From positions 434,001 to 498,000 of the forward strand of contig NZ_OZ255701.1 of the NCBI RefSeq assembly GCF_965276875.1: a stretch of DNA of 64,000 nucleotides, read 5' to 3'. Positions 38,005 through 46,044 of the stretch are shown here, piece after piece. The position numbers were made by a program, and so were the translations under genes. The DNA is from Lichenicoccus sp965276875 (GTDB taxonomy: Bacteria; Pseudomonadota; Alphaproteobacteria; Acetobacterales; Acetobacteraceae). Numbering within the stretch: position 1 is the first letter of the stretch; each line of letters starts with the position of its first letter. The notes under the pieces were generated by a model. It worked only from the letters and a program-made list of their open reading frames with translations, had not been told where the DNA came from and did no database searches.

Positions 38005-40122
38005 ATGATCCCGCCCGCCTCCCTTGTGCTCAACGATGCCGCGCACGACCCGATCGCGAGCCTGCCCGGGCTGCGGCCGAGCGCGGCCGTCCTGCTGGCG
38101 CGCGCGGCCGGCGGCACCACGCTGCTCGACCTGCTGTTCCACCTGCCGGAGATCGCGGTCATCGACCGACGCTGGCGGCCGGCCTTAAGCGAGATCACGG
38201 CCGAGGGCCTGGAGGCGGGCCGCGTGGCCACGCTCTCGGTGACCGTGCGCGCCGTGCTGCGACCAGCCACCGCGCGGCAACCATGGCGGGTCAGGGTCGA
38301 TGACGGCAGCGGCGAGGCGGAGCTGGTGTTCTTCGGCCCGCGCCAAGTGCGTGGGCTTGCACCCGGGGCGCGCATCGTCGCCTCCGGTCGGCTGGAGCAG
38401 TATGCCGGGCGCCTGCGGATCGTCGGGCCCGATCACCTGCGGCCAGCCGCCGACGCGGCTCTCGTGCCCTCCATCGAGGCGGTCTGGCGGCTGACCGCGG
38501 GGTTGCGGCCGGTCGTGGTGGCACGCGCGATGCGCGCGGCGCTGGCCCGGTTGGGAATGTTCGACGAATGGCTCGACGCTGAACTGGTGCGCCGGCGGCT
38601 CTGGCCCGGCTTCGTGCAATCGCTGCGGCTGCTGCATTTCCCGGGCGACGCGCCGCTCGCGGAGGACGCCGACATGGCGCTCGTTCGTGCGCGCGCGCGC
38701 GAGCGCCTCGGCTATGACGAGTTGTTGGCCAATCAGGTGGCGACACTGCAGGCGCGCGCGCGCAACCGTGTCCGTCCGGGCCGCGCCATCAGCGGCGACG
38801 GCAGTCTGCGCGCGCAGGCGCTGGCGCGGTTCGGCCACCCACCGACAGCGGCACAATGCCGCGTCCTCGCCGAGATCGACGCCGACCTCGCAGCCCCCCG
38901 TCGTATGATGCGCCTGCTGCAGGGCGATGTCGGCGCCGGCAAGACCCTGGTTGCGGTGCTGGCGATGCTGGCGGCGGCGGAAGCCGGCGCCCAGGCGGTG
39001 CTGATGGCGCCGACCGAGATCCTGGCGCGCCAGCACCACCGCACCCTCAGCCGGCTGTCGCCGCTGCCGGCAGCACTGCTCACCGGCAGCATCAAGGGTG
39101 TCGCGCGCACGCGTGCCCGCGCGCAACTCGCCGACGGCACGATCAAGCTCGCGGTCGGCACCCATGCCTTGTTCCAGCAGGGCGTGGAGTTCGCCGATCT
39201 GGGCCTGGCGGTGATCGACGAGCAGCATCGCTTCGGCGTCGAGCAGCGTCTGCGGCTGGGCGAAAAGGGCGACGCGACCGACATCCTGGTAATGACCGCA
39301 ACCCCGATTCCGCGCACCCTGCTGCTGACGCGATGGGGCGAGATCGAGGTCAGCCGGCTCGATGCGAAGCCGGCCGCGCGTCTGGCGATCCAGACCAGCC
39401 TGCATCGCCGCCAGCAGACCGGCCTGGTGTGCGACGGCGTCGCACGCGCGGTCGCGGGCGGCGCGCAGGTGTTCTGGGTATGCCCGCTGGTCAGCGAGAA
39501 CGCGATCCTCGATGTCGCCGCCGCCGAAGCACGGGCGGCCGTGCTGACGGAGCGCTTCGGCGCCGCCTGCGTGGGGCTCGCACACGGCCGCCAGGAGAGT
39601 GCCGTGCGGCAGGCGGCACTTGACGATTTCGCCGCCGGCCGCACACGCATCCTGGTGGCGACCACGGTGATCGAGGTCGGCGTCGACGTGCCCGCGGCGA
39701 CGATCATGGTGGTCGAGCATGCCGAGCGATTCGGTTTGGCGCAGTTGCACCAGTTGCGCGGCAGGGTCGGACGCGGCAGCGCGCGCAGCTACTGCCTGCT
39801 GCTGCATGATGACGAACTCGGGGCCGACGCCAGGCGTCGCCTGCGGCTGCTGCGCGACAGCGAGGACGGGTTCCTGATCGCCGATGTCGACCATCGTCTG
39901 CGTGGCGGCGGCGACCTGATGGGCCGGCGACAGTCCGGTCTGCCTGGCTTCAGGCTGGCGACGGGCCCGAACACGGATGCCGCCCTGTTGCTGGCGCGAC
40001 GGGACAGCCAGCTCCTGCTTACGCGCGATCCGGACCTGCGGACGGCGCGCGGGCAGGCGGTCTCGGCATTGCTCGCCTTGTTTGGGCGGGATGCGGCCCT
40101 GCGCACACTGGAGTCCGGGTAG
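38005..40122 (+). CDS. recG: ATP-dependent DNA helicase RecG
   Basis: 705-aa branched-DNA helicase that regresses stalled forks and processes recombination intermediates. N-terminal wedge/OB domain (about 55-150), then helicase motifs: GDVGAGKTLVAVLAM (Walker A), MAPTEILARQHH, IDEQHRFGVEQR (motif II), TATPIPRTL and TTVIEVGVDVPAATIMVVEHAERFGLAQLHQLRGRVGRG. ATG at 38005 immediately follows a GTG at 38002 that could also start. The 3' end shows a short tandem duplication. Confidence 0.96.
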   Translation: MIPPASLVLNDAAHDPIASLPGLRPSAAVLLARAAGGTTLLDLLFHLPEIAVIDRRWRPALSEITAEGLEAGRVATLSVTVRAVLRPATARQPWRVRVDDGSGEAELVFFGPRQVRGLAPGARIVASGRLEQYAGRLRIVGPDHLRPAADAALVPSIEAVWRLTAGLRPVVVARAMRAALARLGMFDEWLDAELVRRRLWPGFVQSLRLLHFPGDAPLAEDADMALVRARARERLGYDELLANQVATLQARARNRVRPGRAISGDGSLRAQALARFGHPPTAAQCRVLAEIDADLAAPRRMMRLLQGDVGAGKTLVAVLAMLAAAEAGAQAVLMAPTEILARQHHRTLSRLSPLPAALLTGSIKGVARTRARAQLADGTIKLAVGTHALFQQGVEFADLGLAVIDEQHRFGVEQRLRLGEKGDATDILVMTATPIPRTLLLTRWGEIEVSRLDAKPAARLAIQTSLHRRQQTGLVCDGVARAVAGGAQVFWVCPLVSENAILDVAAAEARAAVLTERFGAACVGLAHGRQESAVRQAALDDFAAGRTRILVATTVIEVGVDVPAATIMVVEHAERFGLAQLHQLRGRVGRGSARSYCLLLHDDELGADARRRLRLLRDSEDGFLIADVDHRLRGGGDLMGRRQSGLPGFRLATGPNTDAALLLARRDSQLLLTRDPDLRTARGQAVSALLALFGRDAALRTLESG

Positions 40123-40145
40123 GCGGCGGGGTCCGGGTAGGCGGC
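40113..40145 (+). repeat. 15-bp tandem duplication at the recG stop
   Basis: GTCCGGGTAGGCGGC occurs at 40113-40127 and again, identically, at 40131-40145, a period of 18 bp (six codons). The first copy contains the recG stop TAG, so the second carries a duplicate in-frame stop. Confidence 0.85.
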
Positions 40146-40496
40146 ATGGCTCGCCGGACGGGATCAGGCTCATGATTGGGCGGGGGGAGTCGCGAAAATG
40201 CGCCCTGTCCGGCGTTCGGCGACTGGCGGCGTGCGGCTGGGCGAAGCCTATGTCGAACCTGCCGGCGCATTAACGATCGCCACGTCGTTTCGCGACAATA
40301 TCGTATTTTGGACCGGCTTGTTCTATAAATAGCCCTCGCCGAATATTGTATAGACCTAATATAGGTTGATAAAATATTCGTGATCGTTGTAGTCTGTGGC
40401 ACCCGGAACGAGCCTGCAATCCGCAGACTCCCGAGCTGGATTAACGACATTCACAACGTTGCGTAACTGCAACGTTATTGGCAGAGGAACGCTATT
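40123..40496. other. AT-richer regulatory interval upstream of the GH16-like gene
   Basis: 374 bp without a gene. From about 40270 it becomes markedly AT-rich compared with surroundings. It contains the dyad ACCTA-ATA-TAGGT (40354-40366) and the perfect inverted repeat at 40455-40476. No clear -35/-10 pair with 16-18 bp spacing could be chosen. Confidence 0.6.
40455..40476. promoter_or_regulatory. Inverted repeat AACGTTGC-N6-GCAACGTT (operator candidate)
   Basis: Perfect 8-bp arms around GTAACT, ending 20 bp before the GTG start of the GH16-like gene. The inner GTTGC-N6-GCAAC is repeated with the same spacing at 49101-49116 upstream of the TonB receptor. Close to the ribosome site, it could act as an operator or, as RNA, as a hairpin. 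Confidence 0.5.
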
Positions 40497-42134
40497 GTGA
40501 TCACCAGCCACACTACTCTTCGCCCACGTGCTGCAAACCGCGGCCGCAGGCACGCTTTGCTCGCCACCATCGCCGGCGCCGCCCTCGCCTGCGGCGCCAC
40601 CGTCACGCCCGCGTGCGCCTATACACCCTCCGTTTTCGACGCCAGCAAGGATATCGGCCAGGACTTCTCGGCGGTGCCGGCCAACACCTCGCCGTTCGGC
40701 AGCGGCGGCATCAACCAGAAGATCTGGAACAACATCTGGGGCAACCAGTTCTATTTCGGCGGCAGTTCGGGACTGTGGATCACCTCCGCGGCCGACAGGG
40801 GCTGGCCGACCACCGGCATGATGCAGCAGGCGACGTCCTGCGCGAGTGGCTTCGGTTACGGCGACTTCCATTGGCGCGCCGCCATCGGTCAGATCAATAA
40901 CGGCCCGGGTGCCAACGCGATCATGTGGCCGGCGGACAATGACCCAGGCTGGCCCGGCATCATCAGGGGATCGGACGATAATCATATCGGCGAAGTCGAC
41001 GTCTTCGAGGTGAATTACGGCTCCAACGGTACATTGTATTCGACGTTCCATTTCTACGACGGCGGCGCCGGCGGCCATAACGGCCAGATCATGCATACGC
41101 CGATCAGCTATCCGGTCGGCGACATGACCGCGATGCACGACTACGACATGGTTTGGGGTGCCGGCTCGCTGGTGCTCAAGGTCGACGGGGTGGTGCAGAT
41201 GAGCGCGCCGCCGACCCAGGTTCGCGCCGACTACGCACATGGCGGCTGCAACTATACCCTCGGCGCGCAGATGGCGATGCAGGCGACCGGCTACGACAAG
41301 ACCCCCGACGACTGGGTCGAGTTCGCCTCCATGTGGTGGTCGCCGACCGACCAGAGTGCCGGCGGCGGCACCTCCAACCCGATCCCCGCACCGTCTCCGA
41401 CCCCGACACCCACACCGACCCCGACACCCACACCGCCACCAGCGCCGGCTCCCACGCCGACACCGACACCTACCCCCACGCCGACCCCTACGCCTGTCCC
41501 GGTGGCCTCCGGTCTCAAGATCAGCAGCGCCGGCTATGCGGGCAATGGTGTTTCCGTCGCCTGGTCAAAGGCCACCGGCGGCAGGGCCACCGTTCGCTGG
41601 CGGCTCGATGGCGGCTACCAGGGCGTCGTGCAGGACGGCGCGCCCGATTACGCGGCAACGGCCGCAAAGCTGGGCATCAATGCCGCGAAGATGTCCTCGA
41701 TGATCGCGGGCAGCACCCATACCGTGCAGCTCTATATCGATGGCGGCGCCTCGTCCAACGTCGTGGCCTTCGTGGTCGGCGGCGCCCCCACGCCGCTGCC
41801 AACGCCCGGCCCGGTGTCGCCGCCACCTGCGCCTGCCCCGGTCCCTGCCCCGGCCCCCGCACCCGTCAGCAGCTCCGGTGCGCTCGCGATCGCCTCGCTC
41901 AGCTTCAGCGGCGGCGACCTGATCGGCAACGTGACGCAGACCGTCGCCGGCGGCATCCGTTTCCTGATCGACGGACAGTATCACGGGGTGCTGCGTGACA
42001 GCTCGCCGGTCGGCAGCCATAGACTGGTCGCAACCTTCAGCCCGCCGCTCTCGTCCGGCATGCATAACGTCACCTACTACATGAACGGCGAGCAGGGCAC
42101 GACCGCGGTGACCGCCTCGTTCACCGTCCCGTAA
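40497..42134 (+). CDS. Secreted GH16-like glycosidase with two C-terminal modules
   Basis: 545 aa. Signal peptide (about 17-41), then a beta-jelly-roll catalytic-like domain (45-290) with the GH16 signature E166-V-D168-V-F-E171, where the Glu residues are nucleophile and acid/base; family enzymes cut beta-glucans or similar polysaccharides. A Pro-Thr linker (296-337, eleven or more PT units) joins a roughly 90-residue module, a second Pro/Ala linker (430-456) and a second module. The modules share a WRLDGGYQGVVQDG / RFLIDGQYHGVLRDS core. Start is a GTG behind GAGGAA. Extracellular; possibly carbohydrate-binding repeats. Confidence 0.82.
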   Translation: MITSHTTLRPRAANRGRRHALLATIAGAALACGATVTPACAYTPSVFDASKDIGQDFSAVPANTSPFGSGGINQKIWNNIWGNQFYFGGSSGLWITSAADRGWPTTGMMQQATSCASGFGYGDFHWRAAIGQINNGPGANAIMWPADNDPGWPGIIRGSDDNHIGEVDVFEVNYGSNGTLYSTFHFYDGGAGGHNGQIMHTPISYPVGDMTAMHDYDMVWGAGSLVLKVDGVVQMSAPPTQVRADYAHGGCNYTLGAQMAMQATGYDKTPDDWVEFASMWWSPTDQSAGGGTSNPIPAPSPTPTPTPTPTPTPPPAPAPTPTPTPTPTPTPTPVPVASGLKISSAGYAGNGVSVAWSKATGGRATVRWRLDGGYQGVVQDGAPDYAATAAKLGINAAKMSSMIAGSTHTVQLYIDGGASSNVVAFVVGGAPTPLPTPGPVSPPPAPAPVPAPAPAPVSSSGALAIASLSFSGGDLIGNVTQTVAGGIRFLIDGQYHGVLRDSSPVGSHRLVATFSPPLSSGMHNVTYYMNGEQGTTAVTASFTVP

Positions 42135-42151
42135 GCAGCCCGCTTGACATC

Positions 42152-42198
42152 GCCCGGGGCGGCGGCATGCATGACGCATGATCTCCGCCGCCCCGGGC
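42152..42198 (+). promoter_or_regulatory. 14-bp stem enclosing the oligopeptidase B start codon
   Basis: GCCCGGGGCGGCGG (42152-42165) and its exact reverse complement (42185-42198) flank a 19-nt loop holding the ATG at 42178. The right arm is codons 3-7 of the downstream gene. It could end transcription of the GH16-like gene (no T tract) or restrict ribosome access to the start. Confidence 0.65.
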
Positions 42199-44277
42199 CA
42201 CCCACCTTCCCCACTTCGGCAGACGCGGCACAGCGTCCGCTTCGGTGACGACCGCACCGACGACTACGCCTGGATGAAGGACGAGAACTGGCAGCGCGTG
42301 CTGCGCGACCCTTCAGTCCTGCGAGCCGATATCGCAGCCCACCTCGGCGCCGAGAACGCCTACAGCGAGGCCATGCTGCGGTCCACCGAGGCATTGCAGG
42401 CCACCCTTCTCGACGAGATGAAGCATCGGCTGGAACCGGACGAGATGTCCCCGCCGTTGCCGGACGGCCCTTGGGACTATTATGCCCGCTACGCACCGGG
42501 CGCCGAGCATCCGGTTCATGCAAGAAGCCCCCGCGGGACATCAGGCGACGAGCACATCCTGCTCGACATCGAAGCCCTCGCCGCCGGCCACGATTATTTC
42601 GACGTGGCTTCGGTCCAGCACAGTCCCGACCACCGGTTGCTGGCCTACGCCGAGGACCGCCAGGGCTCCGAGGTCTACCGCATCCGGATCAAGGACACGG
42701 GCAGCGGCGAGACCCTGGACGGCGGCGCCGAGAGCGCCACCGGTGACTTCGCCTTCTCACCCGACTCGCAGCATCTGTTCTGGGTCTGGCGTGACGAGAA
42801 CGGCCGGCCCTCGCGTCTCTATCGCCGGCCGGCGCGTGGCGGTGCCGACGTGCTGGTCCATGCCGAGGCCGATCCCGGCTTCTTCGTCGGCGTGTCGGTC
42901 TCCGCCTCGCGCCGCTGGATCCTGATCAACTGCTCGAACCAGGAGACCAGCGAGGTCCGGCTGATCGAGGCCTGCGATCCGACAGCGGCCCCGCGCCTGG
43001 TTGAACCCCGCAGGCCCGGCGTGCGCTACAGCCTGTCGCACTGGGGCGGCCGCTTCATCATCCGCACCAACGTCGACGGCGCCGTCGATTTCAAGCTGAT
43101 GGAAGCCCCCGAGCAGGACCCCTCGCGCGCGAACTGGCGCGACTGGCTGGCGCACCGGCCCGGCCACTTCATCGTCCATGTCAGCGCCTTCGCGGATCAC
43201 CTGGTGCGCCTCGAGCGTTTTGAGGCCAACAACGTCATCGTTATCACCGCCGCCGATGGCCAAACACACGAGATCGCCGTCGCCGAACCCGCCTGCCTGC
43301 TCAGCCTCGACACCAGCCTTGAACATGACGGACCAAGCCTGCGCTACAGCTACCAGTCGCCCACGACGCCGCGGCAATGGTTCGAGTACGACATGGCCGC
43401 CCGCACCCGGCGGCTGCTCAAAACCCAGGTGATTCCCAGCGGCCACGACCCCTCGCTCTATCGCGCCGAGCGGCTGCACGCGCGCGCCGCGGACGGTGCC
43501 CTGGTGCCGATCACCCTGCTGATGCGTCACGACACCAAGCTCGATGGCAGCGCGCCGTTGCTCCTCTACGGCTACGGCTCCTATGGCCATGCCATTGGTG
43601 CTGGCTTCTCCACCCGCACGCTGAGCCTGGTCGATCGCGGCTGGATCCATGCCACGGCGCATGTGCGCGGCGGCTCGGAGAAGGGCTGGGGCTGGTTCCT
43701 GGACGGACGGGGTGCGAACAAACCCAACAGCTTCACCGACTTCATCGCCTGCGCCGAGCACCTGATCGCGGCCAATTACACACGTGCGGGCCGGATCGTC
43801 GCCCAGGGCGCCTCGGCCGGCGGCATGCTGATGGGGGCGATCGCCAATCTGCGCCCGGACCTGTTCGCCGGCATCGCCGCACAGGTGCCGTTCGTCGATG
43901 TGCTGAATACCATGTGCGACACCTCGCTGCCGCTGACCCCGCCGGAATGGCCCGAATGGGGCAACCCGATCGAGGACGAGGCCGCCTATCGGCTGATCGC
44001 CGGCTACTGCCCGTACCAGAACATCAAGCAGCAAGCCTACCCCGCGATCCTGGCCCTCGGCGGCCTGTCCGACTCCCGCGTGACCTACTGGGAACCGGCA
44101 AAATGGGTCGCCCGGCTACGCGCCATGGGCACCGGCGACAGACCGATCCTGTTGCGCACCAACATGGAAGCGGGCCACGGCGGTGCCTCCGGCCGCTTCG
44201 ACAGCCTCAAGGACACCGCACTGATCCAGGCGTTCGCGATCTGGTGCACGCAGCGCGAACGGAAAGGAGTAACCTGA
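42178..44277 (+). CDS. ptrB: Oligopeptidase B-like prolyl oligopeptidase (S9A)
   Basis: 699-aa serine peptidase cutting short peptides after basic residues. N-terminal TDDYAWMKDENWQRVL opens the seven-bladed propeller; the C-terminal alpha/beta-hydrolase holds S546 in GASAGGM, D632 in GLSDSRV and H667 in EAGHGG. RGGSEKGWGWFLDG is the oligopeptidase B hallmark. No signal peptide, so cytosolic or periplasmic status is open. The ATG at 42178 is required to keep the conserved N-terminus; it lies in the loop of a strong hairpin. Confidence 0.94.
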   Translation: MISAAPGHPPSPLRQTRHSVRFGDDRTDDYAWMKDENWQRVLRDPSVLRADIAAHLGAENAYSEAMLRSTEALQATLLDEMKHRLEPDEMSPPLPDGPWDYYARYAPGAEHPVHARSPRGTSGDEHILLDIEALAAGHDYFDVASVQHSPDHRLLAYAEDRQGSEVYRIRIKDTGSGETLDGGAESATGDFAFSPDSQHLFWVWRDENGRPSRLYRRPARGGADVLVHAEADPGFFVGVSVSASRRWILINCSNQETSEVRLIEACDPTAAPRLVEPRRPGVRYSLSHWGGRFIIRTNVDGAVDFKLMEAPEQDPSRANWRDWLAHRPGHFIVHVSAFADHLVRLERFEANNVIVITAADGQTHEIAVAEPACLLSLDTSLEHDGPSLRYSYQSPTTPRQWFEYDMAARTRRLLKTQVIPSGHDPSLYRAERLHARAADGALVPITLLMRHDTKLDGSAPLLLYGYGSYGHAIGAGFSTRTLSLVDRGWIHATAHVRGGSEKGWGWFLDGRGANKPNSFTDFIACAEHLIAANYTRAGRIVAQGASAGGMLMGAIANLRPDLFAGIAAQVPFVDVLNTMCDTSLPLTPPEWPEWGNPIEDEAAYRLIAGYCPYQNIKQQAYPAILALGGLSDSRVTYWEPAKWVARLRAMGTGDRPILLRTNMEAGHGGASGRFDSLKDTALIQAFAIWCTQRERKGVT

Positions 44278-44386
44278 CAGCAGCCAGACAAAGACGTCCG
44301 CACCAAAAACCTTCACATTTTGTCTTCGTTCCGCGGCGAATGCCGCCTTCCCTCGTCCTGCCTGCATGTCTCAGGCCCGGCATGTC

Positions 44387-44599
44387 TCAGGCGTCGACTG
44401 CGACCATCACGTCGGACGCCTTGATCACTGCCGTCGCATGGTCGCCGACCTTGAGGGCAAGGTCGTCAATCGCCTCGTTGGTAATGGAGGAATGAATAAT
44501 GACGCCTTGACCGATGTCGATATGAACGTGGCCGGTCGTCTGGCCCTTCACCACGGAAGTAATCGTACCCTTGATCTGATTGCGGGCGCTGAGCTTCAT
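44387..44599 (-). CDS. Single-domain molybdate-binding protein (molbindin/Mop)
   Basis: 70 aa consisting of one Mop/TOBE domain: MKLSARNQIKGTITSVVKGQTTGHVHIDIG, IIHSSITNEAIDDLALKVGD and TAVIKASDVMVAVD. Homologues assemble into hexamers that store molybdate or tungstate in the cytoplasm. ATG at 44599 (AGGATC upstream). No modABC or molybdoenzyme genes are nearby. The frame continues upstream, but the domain starts at this Met. Confidence 0.9.
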   Translation of the reverse strand: MKLSARNQIKGTITSVVKGQTTGHVHIDIGQGVIIHSSITNEAIDDLALKVGDHATAVIKASDVMVAVDA

Positions 44600-44639
44600 G
44601 AAAACTGATCCTGCTTTGGCATGGTGCAGCGTTTGCCCC

Positions 44640-44858
44640 TCAGGGCACGCCGGGATTTGCGAGATTGCCCGAGCCGAGCGCCGAACTTGGTCCTGCTGGA
44701 CCAAGGCCCGCCGGCCCTACTGTTGTCGGGCCCGGCTGCATTGCCGGGAGCGCATTGCCCTGGCCAGCGGCCTCGGGCGGTGTCGCACCATTGCAGCCGG
44801 CGAGCCCCAATAGCAGGACGAAGGCCGATGCAATGACAAAGCGGGACGCGGGCAGCAT
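44640..44858 (-). CDS. Small putative lipoprotein
   Basis: 72 aa. A signal peptide ends in the lipobox LAGC (lipidated Cys at about 22), followed by a Gly/Pro/Ala-rich, low-complexity mature part (TTVGPAGLGPAGPSSALGSG) of about 50 residues. GGAG lies 9 nt before the ATG. Anchored in the envelope; function unknown. It is 40 nt upstream of the molbindin gene on the same strand and divergent from phzF. Confidence 0.7.
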   Translation of the reverse strand: MLPASRFVIASAFVLLLGLAGCNGATPPEAAGQGNALPAMQPGPTTVGPAGLGPAGPSSALGSGNLANPGVP

Positions 44859-44921
44859 CGGCGAGATCTCCGGTTCAATCAGGAACCCAAACGGCGTTGC
44901 TCGCCGCGCGTTGCATACGCC

Positions 44922-45809
44922 ATGAAGCAGCATCGGTTCGTGACCGTCGACGTGTTTACCGGGCGTCGCTTCGGCGGCAATCCCCTCGCGGTGTTTCCCG
45001 ACGCGCGCGGCATTTCGGACAGCGACATGCAGGCCCTCGCCCGCGAGTTCAATCTCAGTGAGACCAGCTTCGTGTTGCCTCCTGACAACCCGACCAACAC
45101 CGCCCGCGTGCGGATTTTCAACACCAGCCACGAAATGCCTTTCGCCGGCCATCCGAATGTCGGCACCGGTTTCGTGTTGGCACAAGCGGCCGGCAACGCG
45201 GGCGACGTCCTGCGCTTCGAGGAGCTGGCCGGGCTGGTCGAGGTGCGGATCGCACGCGGCCCCGAAGGTGCCATCCAGGGCGCCACGGTCACGGCGCCGC
45301 AGCCGCTGTCACTGCACGGCGCGATCGGGCCGGAGCTGATCGCCGCCTGCATCGGCCTGGACCAGGCGGACCTTGTCACCGACACCCATCCCGCGTTGCT
45401 GGCCTCTACCGGCAACCCGCTGGTCTTCGCAGAGGTGCTGCCGCAGGCCCTCGGGCGTGCGACACCCAGCCTCGAGGGTTTCCGCCGGGCGACGGCCGCC
45501 ACCCCGGCCCTGGGCGGACGCCTCGGTCTCTATCTTTATGCGCAAGACGGCCAGCGTCTGCGGGCGCGGCTGTTCTCGCCGCTGGATGGCACCTGGGAGG
45601 ATCCTGCGACCGGCAGTGCCGCCACCACAATAGCCGCCTTGCTGCTGTCGCTCGGCGCCAATGATCGGCAGGCATGGGAGATCAGCCAGGGCACCGAGAT
45701 CGGCCGCCCCAGCCTGCTGCGCGCCAGCGCCTGGCGCGACAGAAACGGCATCCGTGCCGATGTCGGTGGCGACTGCGTCATGATGCTGCGCGGCGTGACC
45801 GTGGCGTAG
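44922..45809 (+). CDS. PhzF-family isomerase/epimerase
   Basis: 295 aa, two-domain diaminopimelate-epimerase-like fold. N-terminal VTVDVFTGRRFGGNPLAVF with catalytic E47 in FNLSETSFV, FNTSHEMPFAGHPNVGTGFVL, and the mirrored EDPATGSAATTIAALLLSLG in the second half. The name comes from phenazine biosynthesis, but no other phz gene is present; most such proteins are uncharacterised isomerases. Confidence 0.92.
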   Translation: MKQHRFVTVDVFTGRRFGGNPLAVFPDARGISDSDMQALAREFNLSETSFVLPPDNPTNTARVRIFNTSHEMPFAGHPNVGTGFVLAQAAGNAGDVLRFEELAGLVEVRIARGPEGAIQGATVTAPQPLSLHGAIGPELIAACIGLDQADLVTDTHPALLASTGNPLVFAEVLPQALGRATPSLEGFRRATAATPALGGRLGLYLYAQDGQRLRARLFSPLDGTWEDPATGSAATTIAALLLSLGANDRQAWEISQGTEIGRPSLLRASAWRDRNGIRADVGGDCVMMLRGVTVA

Positions 45810-45843
45810 CGCCGTCCTCAGCGCGTTCGGTTAGATGGGATGC

Positions 45844-45872
45844 CAACCTTGTCGACGCACGCCGCAAGGTTG
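45844..45872. terminator. Hairpin between convergent phzF and TonB-receptor genes
   Basis: CAACCTTG (45844-45851) and CAAGGTTG (45865-45872) form an 8-bp perfect stem with a 13-nt loop, 34 bp after the phzF stop, in a 235-bp gap lacking any gene. No T tract, so a terminator role is tentative. Confidence 0.35.
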
Positions 45873-46044
45873 AGCCGGAATGATCAATGTGCTCCCTGAG
45901 CCGATGCTTCCGGCTGAGATGCGCACTCAGCTTCGATCCTTGCTCGAGGTCGCATTGGACGATCGCGCAGTCAGGATCGGCACAAAAGTCGTTCGAACAC
46001 GCGCCCGAGTTGCGGTCAGGGACGAAGCCCCAACCGCGTGGCAC

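Noticed and set aside
38185..40173. 662-codon open frame antisense to recG
   Set aside because: RecG has all helicase motifs on the plus strand; the antisense product is a shadow.
41390..41510. Short-period repeat that might suggest a CRISPR or satellite
   Set aside because: It encodes the Pro-Thr linker of the GH16-like protein in frame; there are no spacers.
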